Shown: positions 15,897-24,976, counted from the first letter of the stretch. The stretch is 64,000 nucleotides of DNA from JABMNT01 sp048262655 (GCA_048262655.1 JBLXEY010000004.1:310001-374000); one strand, 5' to 3'. Notes: generated by a model not told the origin, from the sequence alone. A program made the numbers and translations.

Positions 15897-16690
15897 CTTT
15901 TTGCCTTCTCAATAATATCCGTAAATGCCTGGGTGACACCTTTGACGGAGGCAAAGATTTCGCATCCTTCCGTCAAACCGTTTCCGGCTTCCGCTTCGAT
16001 GACATCGGCGCCGGCCTCGCGAATAATCGCGACCGCGCCATAACAGTCCCATGAATTAATGTGCGGCTCATAGTAACCGATATAGCGGCCACAGGCGACG
16101 TAGACCAAACCCAGGGCCCCTGATCCGATTGAGGTATACATGCCCCCGGCTTCGAGGTGCCCCTGCAGAACTTTGGTAACTTCTTCTGGTTGCGAGCGAT
16201 GGGAGAAACCAATACAGAACCGCCCGTCTTGAAGCGTTGTTGATGGATCGGGCGATATGTCGCGACCATTGAGATGCGCACCATGCCCTTCCAGAGCGGA
16301 GAACAATTCATCGTGTGTCGGGTCATAAATCAGGCCGAATTTGATGCGCCCATCGACCATAAATGCGATGGAGACACACCAGATCGGAATGCCTTTGACG
16401 AACGGTGCTGTGCCGTCGATGGGATCGACCACCCAAAGGCCTTGTCCGGCCTTGGGTTCAATACCGCCGGTTTCTTCGCCAAAAAACGCATCTTCCGGAA
16501 AGGCTTTGCTGATCCCTGCCTGGATCAGTTGTTCCGTCTCCAGGTCTGCCTGGCTTGCCATGTCCTGCAAGCCCTTTGATTCGATATTAAGTTGGCTTAG
16601 ATCCTTAAAGTAGCTGTTTGCATGTGCCCCGGCTTCACGGATAAGGGTGTGGGCAAATTCGAATCTTTCTTTTAAGGCAGAAATTTCCAA
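15893..16690 (-). CDS. Inositol monophosphatase family protein (HisN/IMPase-like)
   Basis: A 265-residue Mg-dependent phosphatase. The metal-site motifs GEETGG (about 71–76) and VVDPIDGTAPFVKG (about 87–100) and the C-terminal INSWDCYGAVAIIREAG are all present, so it should be active. The start is a TTG with AAAGGA 9–10 bases before it; no better ATG is close. It lies between two HAD phosphatase genes and upstream of a putative organophosphate importer. Substrates in this family range over inositol phosphates, histidinol phosphate and nucleotides; which applies cannot be read from the sequence. A second family member is at 48123. Confidence 0.9.
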   Translation of the reverse strand: MEISALKERFEFAHTLIREAGAHANSYFKDLSQLNIESKGLQDMASQADLETEQLIQAGISKAFPEDAFFGEETGGIEPKAGQGLWVVDPIDGTAPFVKGIPIWCVSIAFMVDGRIKFGLIYDPTHDELFSALEGHGAHLNGRDISPDPSTTLQDGRFCIGFSHRSQPEEVTKVLQGHLEAGGMYTSIGSGALGLVYVACGRYIGYYEPHINSWDCYGAVAIIREAGADVIEAEAGNGLTEGCEIFASVKGVTQAFTDIIEKAKS

Positions 16691-16776
16691 GAGATATATC
16701 CTTTAAGTCTGGTCAGGCGAATTGCATCATGATCTGGTGCAGAGACTTCTACATCGCTTTTTCTAAATAGGAAACC

Positions 16777-17448
16777 ATGAAGCAAAATTTACGGGCCTTA
16801 CTGTTTGATCTGGATGGAACACTGATTGATACGGGTGAGTTGCATTATCAGGCGACGATGCGGGCCCTGACATATTTTGACAGAAGCCTGGATCGAGCGG
16901 CCTATGATCGCCACATTCACGGCAACAATAACGCCGATATCATGACGTATTTATTTCCAGACGAAGACGAAAAAAAGAAAACGGATTACATCGACAAAAA
17001 AGAAACACTTTTTCGCCAATCGTTGGGGGAGGCCGAGCCGATGGCGGGGCTCCCCGATCTGCTCGCGTGGGCAGAACAGTTGAGCCTTCATGTGGGACTG
17101 GTCACGAACGCGCCCGAAGAAAATAAAAATGTCATGCTCGAAGCAATTGGCCTTACCGGGCGCTTCAATCCGGTGATTCTGGGCGACGATCTGCCGAAAG
17201 CAAAGCCGCACCCCTTGCCATTTTTAACGGCTCTGCAAAGGCTTGGTGTAAAGCCGGAGGAAGCCATCGGGTTTGACGATTCGGTCCACGGAATAACCGC
17301 CGTTTTTGCCGCCGGTATGTATGGTGTCGGGGTGACGACGGGTCAATCAGCGGATGAGCTGAAACAGGCAGGAGCTGACCTGTGTGTTGATGATTTTCAC
17401 GACCCGGAATTGCTGAATTTGCTCTCGTCGCGACGGCGTCAAAACTAA
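16777..17448 (+). CDS. HAD-family phosphatase, subfamily IA (phosphoglycolate/β-phosphoglucomutase-like)
   Basis: A 223-residue enzyme with complete HAD motifs: LLFDLDGTLIDTGELH (motif I with both Asp), LVTNAPEEN (II), the Lys in PKAKPHPLPF (III) and GFDDSVHGITAV (IV). The cap lies at about 15–85. AGGAAA precedes the ATG. It is the last gene before the AfuA-like binding protein, 131 bases upstream of it and in the same direction, with the PHO-like site between. Dephosphorylation of an imported phosphate ester is plausible; phosphoglycolate phosphatase is the general alternative. Confidence 0.9.
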   Translation: MKQNLRALLFDLDGTLIDTGELHYQATMRALTYFDRSLDRAAYDRHIHGNNNADIMTYLFPDEDEKKKTDYIDKKETLFRQSLGEAEPMAGLPDLLAWAEQLSLHVGLVTNAPEENKNVMLEAIGLTGRFNPVILGDDLPKAKPHPLPFLTALQRLGVKPEEAIGFDDSVHGITAVFAAGMYGVGVTTGQSADELKQAGADLCVDDFHDPELLNLLSSRRRQN

Positions 17449-17449
17449 T

Positions 17450-17467
17450 ATGACAAATTTATGACAC
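17450..17467 (-). promoter_or_regulatory. PHO-box-like site before the ABC importer operon
   Basis: On the minus strand the 18 bases read GTGTCATAAATTTGTCAT, which agrees at 16 of 18 positions with the PhoB consensus of two CTGTCAT-type repeats 11 bases apart. It lies 113 bases before the start codon of the binding protein. The repeat direction is opposite to the importer genes, which is less usual, so PhoB control is a reasoned inference rather than certain. A weaker half site (GTGACA) lies at 17484–17489. Confidence 0.55.
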
Positions 17468-17579
17468 TTTTATTGCAATTGCCGTGACATTTGCAGACAA
17501 TGATTCATCAAAGATGGGAGGGTCCCGCATCCACACACGTCGTGACTTGGATCGGGCTCAATAAATGGGAGAAATCATA

Positions 17580-18617
17580 ATGCGTTTATCAAAGCTTTTG
17601 CTTTCAACGGCGATGGGTACTGTTGTCGCTCTTGGATTTTCAATGAGTAGTGCTCATGCCAAAGGGAAAGTGAACCTCTATTGTTCAGCTCAGGAGGACT
17701 GGTGCCAACTGATGGCAAAGGGGTTCGAAAAAGAATCCGGTATTAAGGTCAACATGACCCGCCGCAGTTCCGGCGAGACGTTTGCTAAAATTAAAGCCGA
17801 AGCCAAAAATCCGAAAGGCGACGTTTGGTGGGGCGGCACCGGTGATCCACATTTACAGGCTGCTGAAGAAGGGCTTTCAACGCCTTATGCATCTCCAAAT
17901 CAGGCAAATTTGCAAGGCTGGGCTGTTGCTCAATCCGATTCAGCCGGCGGCAATACCATCGGCATTTATTCCGGAGCTTTGGGCTTCGGATATAACGCTG
18001 ATTTGGTAAAAAAGAATAACCTGCCTGTTCCAGCCTGCTGGAAAGATTTGCTGAAGCCGGAATATAAAGGCCACGTTCAAATGGCCAATCCAAATTCTTC
18101 CGGAACGGCTTATACAACGCTGGCAACGATGGTTCAGTTGTTTGGTGAAGACGCGGGCTTTGAGTATATGAAGGGCCTTCACAAGAACATCAACCAATAC
18201 ACCAAGTCCGGCTCCGCACCTATTAAAGCGGCTGCCCGCGGTGAAAATACCATTGGTATCGTCTTCATTCATGATGCCGTCAAACAGGCTGTGAAAGGCT
18301 TCCCGATTGTCTCTGTCTCTCCTTGTGAAGGAACCGGATATGAGATTGGCTCGATGAGCCTGATCAAGGGTGGGCGCAACATGGAAGAAGCTAAAAAGTT
18401 TTATGATTGGGCTTTGGAAGCCGATACCCAGTCGATGGCTTTGCAAGTGAGTGCCTTCCAGGTGCCGTCCAACAAGGGAGCCGAAGTTTCACCAAAGGCA
18501 CCTAAACTCGAAAACGTTAAATTAATTAAATACGATTTCGTTAAGTATGGAAGTTCTGCCGAGCGTAAGCGTCTGCTGAAAAAGTGGGATAACGAAGTTA
18601 AATCGTTGCCTAAATAA
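17580..18617 (+). CDS. Periplasmic ABC-importer substrate-binding protein (AfuA/FbpA-like)
   Basis: A 345-residue binding protein. A Sec signal peptide (MRLSKLLLSTAMGTVVALGF, then a cleavage site after SAHA) leads into VNLYCSAQEDWCQLMAKGFEKESGIKVN, the opening of the FbpA/AfuA/PhnS family. The tandem Tyr pair that binds iron in FbpA is not visible, so iron is unlikely; AfuA-type proteins bind sugar phosphates and PhnS-type bind 2-aminoethylphosphonate. I start at ATG 17580 because GGGAGAA precedes it at the right distance. It is followed after 32 bases by a fused permease and then the ATPase. The PHO-like site and phosphatase neighbours point to a phosphorylated substrate. Confidence 0.88.
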   Translation: MRLSKLLLSTAMGTVVALGFSMSSAHAKGKVNLYCSAQEDWCQLMAKGFEKESGIKVNMTRRSSGETFAKIKAEAKNPKGDVWWGGTGDPHLQAAEEGLSTPYASPNQANLQGWAVAQSDSAGGNTIGIYSGALGFGYNADLVKKNNLPVPACWKDLLKPEYKGHVQMANPNSSGTAYTTLATMVQLFGEDAGFEYMKGLHKNINQYTKSGSAPIKAAARGENTIGIVFIHDAVKQAVKGFPIVSVSPCEGTGYEIGSMSLIKGGRNMEEAKKFYDWALEADTQSMALQVSAFQVPSNKGAEVSPKAPKLENVKLIKYDFVKYGSSAERKRLLKKWDNEVKSLPK

Positions 18618-18649
18618 GACTTTAAAGACTAAGCGTTTAAGGCGTCATA

Positions 18650-20860
18650 ATGAACAGAACGGTCTTAATGTGGCTGGCCATAGGCTGGATCGGATTTCTG
18701 ATTCTTCCTTGGTACGTCATTGAAGATGGGTTCTGGGGGCTGGAGTGGTTGATCGACGGATATCCGTTCGATAGCGACTACGGCCCCGCCTGGGCGCATT
18801 GGCTGGAGGGAGATAAGGCCTGGTTGGCCCCAATCCCTCTTTTTCTTCTGCTCCCTTTGCTGACAAGGGGGCGCCCGAAAACCGACCCCCTTTATTCGAA
18901 GGTTCTGATTATCGCCGGCCTTGGTGGACTGGGCTACATGGTCGCCCAAGGGTTTGCCATTGGTATCGCGGGCTGGGAATCAACAATACTCGAGTTCATA
19001 TTCGGCGCCACCGAACACCGCCAATATGGCCTTGGTTACGGGGCGATGCTCGTTGCCGCGGCCTTCCTGTTTTTCCTGACACAGGGCATTGCCGCGCGCG
19101 GCGCGATCAATGGTGATGTGTTTGTTGTCAGTTCCATTGGTTTTATTATCGCCATCGTTGGCGCGTTTATCTTTTTCCCGGTCATTCAAATTCTGGTCAG
19201 CGCCCTACAAGACAACGACGGTTTCTATTCACTGAACGCATTTTTCACCAAGCTCACGGATAAAAAAATCTGGGGGCTGGATTGTCTCTACAGCACGGTC
19301 GGCTGCGGGGCGGCATGGAACTCCCTGTTCCTGGCGATCATCGTTGGTATCTCGACAACGGCCCTGGGGCTTGTCTTCGCATTGGTGGCGACCCGTTCCG
19401 GGTTCCGCTATCGGAAAGTTCTGCGCGCCCTGACCATTCTTCCGATCATTACGCCGCCTTTTGTTATCGGCTTGTCGATCATTCTGCTGTTTGGTTTGTC
19501 GGGTGTGGTCACGCAGTTTGTTGCTGACGTCTTTGGCGTTCAGGCAACCCGTTGGGTTTATGGTTTGCCGGGCATCTGGATCGCCCAAATGCTGGCCTAT
19601 ACGCCCATCGCCTTTTTGGTGATGATCGGTGTTGTCGAAGGGATCAGCCCCTCCATGGAAGAAGCCGCGCAAACCTTGCGCGCGGATCGCTGGAAGACCT
19701 TTACAACCGTGTCCTTACCGCTGATGCGGCCCGGATTGGCCAACGCCTTTTTAATTGGCTTCATTGAAAGCATGGCTGATTTTGGCAACCCGCTGGTTCT
19801 GGGCGGCAACTTCGATGTGCTGTCGACGGAAATTTTCTTTGCCATCGTTGGCGCACAAAATGATCAGGGCATGGCCGCCGTCCTTGCCTTTGTTCTGCTC
19901 TGTTTCACCCTCAGCGCCTTTTATGTGCAGCGCCGCTGGCTGGGCCGCAAATCCTACACAACCGTCACCGGAAAGGGCGATAGCGGCACCCATGCATTGA
20001 TGCCCAACCGCTTGCGCTGGCCGGTGTATGCCGTGGCCTTTTCCTGGACTGGATTTACTATTGTTGTCTATTGCATGATTTTGTTTGGCGGGTTCGTCAA
20101 TACCTGGGGGCTGGATCATACGTTCACGTTCAAACATTACATAACTGCGTTTTCTGTCACCTGGGGTGAGGGGGGCCTGCAATGGACCGGTGCCGCCTGG
20201 GATTCGTTCTGGACAACCATTTCAATCGCCACCATCTCGGCGCCATTGACGGCGGCCGTTGGCCTGTTGACCGCCTATATTCTGGTCCGGCAATTCTTCG
20301 TCGGCAAAGACGCCTTTGAATTTGGCACCATGCTGAGTTTTGCCATTCCCGGCACCGTCATTGGGGTCAGTTATATTCTGGCCTTTAACGTGCCGCCCAT
20401 TGAACTGACCGGGACGGGCGCGATTTTGGTCTTGTGTTTTGTCTTTAGAAACATGCCGGTTGGCGTTCGCGCCGGTGTCGCCGCCATGTCACAACTGGAT
20501 AAAAGCCTGGATGAAGCGTCGCTGACTTTAGGCGCAAACAGTTGGTACACCTTCCGTAAAGTTGTCCTGCCGTTGCTGCGCCCCGCCATCATTGCGGCGC
20601 TGGTATATAGTTTCGTGCGCGCCATGACCGCGATCAGTGCCGTCATCTTTTTGGTCAGCGCCGAATATGACATGGCGACCAGTTACATTATCGGACGGGT
20701 TGAAAACAATGACTACGGGTTGGCCATCGCCTATTGCACGGTCTTGATCTTTGTCATGCTGGCTTCCGTTCTGGTCTTTCAGGGATTGGTTGGCGAACGC
20801 AAAATCGGTCGGCGGGAACCTGAAAACAAGACGGATCCCGCTCAGGAACAAGCTGCTTAA
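18650..20860 (+). CDS. ABC-importer permease, two permease units fused (AfuB/FbpB-like)
   Basis: A 736-residue inner-membrane protein. An N-terminal extension with about five hydrophobic segments (1–185) precedes two binding-protein-dependent permease units, each with its own EAA loop that contacts the ATPase: EEAAQTLRADRWKTF near 340 and DEASLTLGANSWYTF near 620. Such a double permease is typical of FbpB/AfuB. The long N-terminal extension, with aromatic WLIDGYPFDSDYGPAWAHWL in the first loop, is unusual for FbpB and recalls AfuB-like proteins. It lies between the binding protein and the ATPase gene, 10 bases before the latter, forming one operon. Confidence 0.92.
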   Translation: MNRTVLMWLAIGWIGFLILPWYVIEDGFWGLEWLIDGYPFDSDYGPAWAHWLEGDKAWLAPIPLFLLLPLLTRGRPKTDPLYSKVLIIAGLGGLGYMVAQGFAIGIAGWESTILEFIFGATEHRQYGLGYGAMLVAAAFLFFLTQGIAARGAINGDVFVVSSIGFIIAIVGAFIFFPVIQILVSALQDNDGFYSLNAFFTKLTDKKIWGLDCLYSTVGCGAAWNSLFLAIIVGISTTALGLVFALVATRSGFRYRKVLRALTILPIITPPFVIGLSIILLFGLSGVVTQFVADVFGVQATRWVYGLPGIWIAQMLAYTPIAFLVMIGVVEGISPSMEEAAQTLRADRWKTFTTVSLPLMRPGLANAFLIGFIESMADFGNPLVLGGNFDVLSTEIFFAIVGAQNDQGMAAVLAFVLLCFTLSAFYVQRRWLGRKSYTTVTGKGDSGTHALMPNRLRWPVYAVAFSWTGFTIVVYCMILFGGFVNTWGLDHTFTFKHYITAFSVTWGEGGLQWTGAAWDSFWTTISIATISAPLTAAVGLLTAYILVRQFFVGKDAFEFGTMLSFAIPGTVIGVSYILAFNVPPIELTGTGAILVLCFVFRNMPVGVRAGVAAMSQLDKSLDEASLTLGANSWYTFRKVVLPLLRPAIIAALVYSFVRAMTAISAVIFLVSAEYDMATSYIIGRVENNDYGLAIAYCTVLIFVMLASVLVFQGLVGERKIGRREPENKTDPAQEQAA

Positions 20861-20870
20861 GGACGACATC

Positions 20871-21944
20871 ATGAGTATAAAAAGCAAAGCCTCCTCCGTA
20901 ACGTTTGAAAACGTCTCGAAAATTTATGGGCGCACGGTCACGGCGGTTGATGATGTCTCTTTCGTCATTGAAGCGGGCAGTCTGGTCACACTGCTCGGCC
21001 CATCGGGTTGCGGAAAAACGACGACCCTTCGGATGATCGCCGGCCTTGAAATGGCCAATCAAGGCCGCGTCCTCATTGGTGATGAAGACGTGACAACGCT
21101 TCCGGCAACCGACCGCGATGTCAGCATGGTTTTTCAATCCTACGCGTTGTTCCCGCATATGAACGTCGGTGATAATGTGGCTTATGGGCTTGATGTCTCG
21201 GGCATGGCAAAAAGTGACTCGCGGGATCGGGCCATCGAAGGGCTTAAACTGGTTGGCCTCGATGGGTATCAGGACCGCCTTCCCAGCGAATTATCCGGCG
21301 GTCAGCAACAACGCGTTGCGGTCGCCCGCGCCCTTGTGCTGGAGCCGCAGGTGTTGTTATTTGATGAGCCATTATCGAACCTGGATGCGAAACTCCGCCG
21401 TCAAGTCCGCGAAGAAATTCGCGATATCCAGCGGAACCTAGGGTTAACCGCCGTCTACGTCACCCACGATCAGGAAGAAGCTTTGGCGGTCTCGGATCGG
21501 ATTATTGTCATGAACAACGCGGTCATCGCTCAGGAAGGCACACCCCGCGATCTTTATGAAGAACCCGCCGATGTTTTTGTCGCCGACTTCATCGGCGATG
21601 CCAATTTGGTCGAGGGGCAGATCCATTCCGTCTCTGGGGACAAGGCCGAAGTCCAGGTTGGTGACCTCAACGTTTCGCTGCCGCACCGCAATTTGGAACC
21701 CGGCCCGGTCAGCATCGCCGTCCGCCCGGAATCGTTTTTATTATCTGCCGACGCCGACGCACCGGGCATCAACGGCACGGTGGATAAAGCCAGCTATCTC
21801 GGCAACCACATGGAATATTCCGTCAGCACCGACATCGGCACCCTCTTCGTCGTCGCCCCCGACGTCGTCACAACCCTACCCCCCCAAACCGGCGTCAAAG
21901 TCTCCTTTGCCAATCACGGGGTGACGTTGGTGGGGAGTAATTAG
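20871..21944 (+). CDS. ABC-importer ATPase (FbpC/AfuC/PotA-like)
   Basis: A 357-residue ATPase: Walker A GPSGCGKTTT near 44, Q-loop VFQSYALFPHMNV, signature LSGGQQQRVAVARAL, Walker B VLLFDEPLSNLDAKLRR, switch His in VTHDQEEAL, and a C-terminal TOBE domain (about 285–355). The long frame opens inside the permease gene; ATG 20871 is the family start, with GGACGAC before it. It completes the three-gene importer. The last 100 or so codons are unusually rich in CCC/GCC-type codons compared with the start, which may simply reflect local composition. Confidence 0.94.
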   Translation: MSIKSKASSVTFENVSKIYGRTVTAVDDVSFVIEAGSLVTLLGPSGCGKTTTLRMIAGLEMANQGRVLIGDEDVTTLPATDRDVSMVFQSYALFPHMNVGDNVAYGLDVSGMAKSDSRDRAIEGLKLVGLDGYQDRLPSELSGGQQQRVAVARALVLEPQVLLFDEPLSNLDAKLRRQVREEIRDIQRNLGLTAVYVTHDQEEALAVSDRIIVMNNAVIAQEGTPRDLYEEPADVFVADFIGDANLVEGQIHSVSGDKAEVQVGDLNVSLPHRNLEPGPVSIAVRPESFLLSADADAPGINGTVDKASYLGNHMEYSVSTDIGTLFVVAPDVVTTLPPQTGVKVSFANHGVTLVGSN

Positions 21945-21985
21945 CCCCTGCCGAGTTTTTCGCTCAGGCTAAACAAATCATTCAA

Positions 21986-22972
21986 TCACTTGCAAATTTC
22001 AGCCGGGCAACGGAGCTTTTTCTTTTGCTCATAGAGTCGTAGTGCCTGTGTATAATTTTTTGTGTTTGCTAACTTGGTCTGTTCTAGATGGTCGATGATA
22101 AAGTTTTGTTGAACAACAGCTTCGTCAAATCTTCCTGCTTCAGCTAATGCCGCGGCATAAATGTCCCGGAACAAAATACTGTCGTCTTGTTCGATCGCTT
22201 TTTCTATGAGCTGTATAGCTCTATGTCCGTCCCTAAATTCTTTAGTTCTATTTGTTGCTAGAAACCAAGAATAAGTCACCAATACGTGTGTGTTGTTCGG
22301 ATCGATAGAATATGCTTTCTGAAAACTAGAAAATGCTTTTGAGTTTTCAGTTAATTGAGAAAATGCGATCCCCAAGTTAGCATAATACACTGGATTTCTA
22401 GGTTCCGATGATATTGCCTTCTCAAAATCCTTGGTAGCTTCTTTAAACTTTTTCTTTTTAAGAAGTCTATTGCCTCGACTATTGATGGCTAAACCGTAGT
22501 CTGGATTTATGTCAATTGCCTTATTATTGTATGTCTCAGCTAGTTTTGGATTTTTTTGATTATCAGCGATCCGTCCTAGCCAATAGTATAATTTTTCATT
22601 TTTAGGATTGCTTGTCACTGCTTCAGCATAGTCGTTTTTCGCAAGACTGTAATTTTTTAATTGATAATACGCCGCACCCCGGGCCTCGAGAAAACTCGAT
22701 AGAACTAATTGTTGCATGGCCCACATTTCCAATGGATTTGTCTCGGTCTTTATGGCTCTAACTTCATCGACTAATTCTGTGCAAGCCGATACTGAAGCCT
22801 TGCCCTCGCTTTCAAAGCACTTTTCGGTAAGCGTTTTATCGACCGATATATTTGCTCCGAAATGGATGGTTTCGGATGCATATGAGAATTGGGAGATGGT
22901 ATAAAGTAAAGTTACGCACAAAAGAAAAATACATGGTTGAATTATATCACTGCAAATTGTCCTGTGTCGCAT
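21986..22972 (-). CDS. Exported TPR-repeat protein, AT-rich
   Basis: A 328-residue protein with an N-terminal hydrophobic signal (IFLLCVTLLYTISQFSYA) and at least four tetratricopeptide repeats between about 95 and 250 (RGAAYYQLKNYSLAKNDYAEA, YYWLGRIADNQKNPKLAETY and similar). Cys pairs near the N-terminus (C52, C63) and the C-terminus (C322, C327) could form disulfides in the periplasm. Its codons are clearly richer in A and T than all neighbours, a sign of recent acquisition. No partner is evident. TPR proteins act as protein-binding scaffolds; the target is unknown. Confidence 0.78.
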   Translation of the reverse strand: MRHRTICSDIIQPCIFLLCVTLLYTISQFSYASETIHFGANISVDKTLTEKCFESEGKASVSACTELVDEVRAIKTETNPLEMWAMQQLVLSSFLEARGAAYYQLKNYSLAKNDYAEAVTSNPKNEKLYYWLGRIADNQKNPKLAETYNNKAIDINPDYGLAINSRGNRLLKKKKFKEATKDFEKAISSEPRNPVYYANLGIAFSQLTENSKAFSSFQKAYSIDPNNTHVLVTYSWFLATNRTKEFRDGHRAIQLIEKAIEQDDSILFRDIYAAALAEAGRFDEAVVQQNFIIDHLEQTKLANTKNYTQALRLYEQKKKLRCPAEICK

Positions 22973-23078
22973 TTCAACCAGCTTTTTTATTACGTAGCAA
23001 TTTACTTTAGAGCACTGCTCTTTGCCAAACTATAAACCATAGGGCCAAAAAGCTATGGATAATTCTGTTGCTCTTTTC

Positions 23079-24026
23079 CTAAACCCCAATCTTCGTCAAC
23101 CATGTCTCAATCAAAAAACGGGCAATGGAATCCTTGCGGGGGAGGTGTTTGTTGTCGTCGTCTTGGCCCCATTCGCCGAAGCTTCTGAGGTCAGGTGCGT
23201 CGAACCATTGGGCGTCTTCGATCTCGTGTTCGTCGATCTGAATATCGGTAGTTGTCGCTTCACCCCAAAAGCCGAGCATGATCGAAGCCGGGAACGGCCA
23301 GGGTTGGGAGGCTTGATAGGTGACGTTGTGGACGCGAATGCCGGCTTCTTCATAGACTTCGCGGGCGACGGCTTCTTCGAGGCTTTCGCCGGGTTCCACA
23401 AATCCGGCCAGCGTTGAATAATTCCCTTTGGGCCAGATGGCTTGCCGGCCGAGCAGGCAATGCGCCGGGCCGTTGGCGGGCTGGTGGGTGATCAGCATGA
23501 TGACGGCGGGGTCGGTGCGCGGGAAGGTGGGAGCGCCGCATTCGGTGCTGGTGCATCTGCGCATATGGCCGCCTTCGTGTGATTTGGTCGGCGCGCCACA
23601 GACACCACAATGTTGATGCTTCTGATGCCAGAACAACATGCCGCGGGCATGGGCCAAAAGCGATGATTCTTCCGCGCCCAGAAGCGGGCCGACTTGGCGC
23701 AGATCAACAAACTGACCCTGATCCACCAGTTGATGGGCGTGTTCTTCTTCCAGCGATGAAATATCGGCTGCGAAATAGGCAATGTCATCCGAGATGCCCA
23801 GAAGCGTTACCTGATGGGCGATTTCAAGGATGTGGTTCGCCTGTTCGCGATCGACGACACGCGATTCAGGCGCGCTTGTCATGTTATCGATTAAATTAAG
23901 GCTGCGCCAGACGGGGATGATCCGGGCCTTGGGGTGGGCCAGTTTTTCCGAGATCCAGTCCTCATCCTTGCGGAGAAGCCCGGCACGATCCAAATGACCG
24001 CCTGCGTATCTGATAAATGGTTTCAT
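23079..24026 (-). CDS. nudC: NADH/NAD+ pyrophosphatase (Nudix)
   Basis: A 315-residue NudC: hydrolyses NAD(H) to NMN(H) and AMP and removes NAD caps from RNA. A four-Cys zinc ribbon (CGVCGAPTKSHEG, then CTSTECG) lies near 139–163, followed by the Nudix box GFVEPGESLEEAVAREVYEEAGI-type motif and the NudC-specific SQPWPFPAS sequence. The frame extends 56 codons further upstream, but family alignment begins at MKPFIRYAGG (ATG 24026). It is divergent from a lipoprotein gene. Confidence 0.94.
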   Translation of the reverse strand: MKPFIRYAGGHLDRAGLLRKDEDWISEKLAHPKARIIPVWRSLNLIDNMTSAPESRVVDREQANHILEIAHQVTLLGISDDIAYFAADISSLEEEHAHQLVDQGQFVDLRQVGPLLGAEESSLLAHARGMLFWHQKHQHCGVCGAPTKSHEGGHMRRCTSTECGAPTFPRTDPAVIMLITHQPANGPAHCLLGRQAIWPKGNYSTLAGFVEPGESLEEAVAREVYEEAGIRVHNVTYQASQPWPFPASIMLGFWGEATTTDIQIDEHEIEDAQWFDAPDLRSFGEWGQDDDNKHLPRKDSIARFLIETWLTKIGV

Positions 24027-24170
24027 GGGCGCTAACTTCGCATAGGCAAAGCCGTGCGGCAACCGAACAGTGTGAGAAAAGACTTCCACATATAGTGAAA
24101 AAAGACCTCGTACCACCAGATTTCGTGTTATATATCCATTGCAAGGTTCTAAAGGTATGGGAAAATGTGA

Positions 24171-24758
24171 GTGCGGCGTTTGGGTTGGGGTCAAATCAGC
24201 AAAAAAATTGCGCCCTTGGGATTGATCTTGGTGCTGTCTGGATGCGATCTGCCATCGTCGATGATGTCTTATATTCCAACCATCCCGACCATACCGGCGC
24301 TCCCTGCTTTGGCCTCCCTATGGCCGGAAAGTGGCGGTGATGATTGCGCCGTTGTATCCCCGAAGGCCCTCAAGCAGGTGAACTGGGCGCGGGTCCCGCG
24401 GGTTGATATGCGAATTCGAAATAACGAGTTCGAGCCGATGATTGTGCAGATGACGCAGGGTTGGCCCTATACGTTCACCATCCGAAACCGGGATGATCGT
24501 GCACACGCGTTTAATGCGGCCAAATTCCTGAAAAGTGTCGCCACCGTTCGCTTAACCATCGACGGCAAGCGCCAGGACGATACCTGTATCACCCGGATTA
24601 TCATTCCAGCCAATGCAACGGTGGAAATGCAAATGGTTGCGGCGCGGGATGGACATTTTGAGTTCGAAGATAACTGGCTGCCGCCGTCGTCCTTTATTTC
24701 CAGCGGCGCAGATGGCGTTATCGTCATCAAAGAGCGGCGCATCCCCCGGCGCAATTAA
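24171..24758 (+). CDS. Lipoprotein with a cupredoxin-like domain, unknown function
   Basis: A 195-residue protein with a lipoprotein signal: basic MRRLGWGQISKK, a hydrophobic core and the lipobox LSGC with Cys25. After a Pro/Ile-rich linker, residues about 70–190 look like a cupredoxin-type β-sandwich (NEFEPMIVQMTQGWPYTFTIRNRDD, later ARDGHFEFEDN), close to EfeO/copper-binding-like domains, but a full Cys-His-His-Met copper site is not evident. The start is GTG with a GGGAA site. It lies just before the 4.5S RNA gene and divergent from nudC. Confidence 0.72.
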   Translation: MRRLGWGQISKKIAPLGLILVLSGCDLPSSMMSYIPTIPTIPALPALASLWPESGGDDCAVVSPKALKQVNWARVPRVDMRIRNNEFEPMIVQMTQGWPYTFTIRNRDDRAHAFNAAKFLKSVATVRLTIDGKRQDDTCITRIIIPANATVEMQMVAARDGHFEFEDNWLPPSSFISSGADGVIVIKERRIPRRN

Positions 24759-24791
24759 TCGGAAAAAATTGGTGCGGACGTCGTGTTGGGG

Positions 24792-24821
24792 TTGGAGTCT
24801 CCGGCGCGAGCTTGTTATAGT
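24792..24821 (+). promoter_or_regulatory. Probable sigma-70 promoter of the 4.5S RNA gene
   Basis: TTGGAG at 24792–24797 and TATAGT at 24816–24821 lie 18 bases apart, and the RNA's 5' stem starts 7 bases after the −10 element, as expected for a stable-RNA promoter. Confidence 0.6.
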
Positions 24822-24827
24822 GCGCGC

Positions 24828-24924
24828 GGAAGGTCAGCGTTGGACAGGTTTCCTCGCGAACCCGGTCAGGTCCGGAAGGAAGCAGCCGCAACGAGATTTC
24901 GCCTGGGTCAGTGTCTGGCCTTCC
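24828..24924 (+). ncRNA. ffs: Signal recognition particle RNA (4.5S), small bacterial type
   Basis: The highly conserved SRP domain IV apex is present: GGTCAGGTCCGGAAGGAAGC with AGCCG after it, including the GGAA tetraloop and the Ffh-binding loops. The ends GGAAGG (24828) and CCTTCC (24924) pair to close the hairpin, giving about 97 bases. It directly precedes dnaX, a gene order known from Caulobacter and other alphaproteobacteria. Exact ends are approximate. Confidence 0.95.
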
Positions 24925-24976
24925 ACTTATCCTTTTCTTGTCCCGGCGAATGGCGACATCATTTGATGGTATAGAT

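Noticed and set aside
17565..17579. Earlier ATG for the AfuA-like binding protein
   Set aside because: It lies within the GGGAGAA ribosome site that serves ATG 17580, and the signal peptide fits the later start.
20080..21560. Long open frames on the minus strand opposite the ABC importer genes
   Set aside because: They are antisense shadows without ribosome sites or family motifs; the plus-strand genes carry all expected motifs.
24911..24976. Upstream extension of dnaX
   Set aside because: It would begin inside the 4.5S RNA gene and adds residues with no family match.
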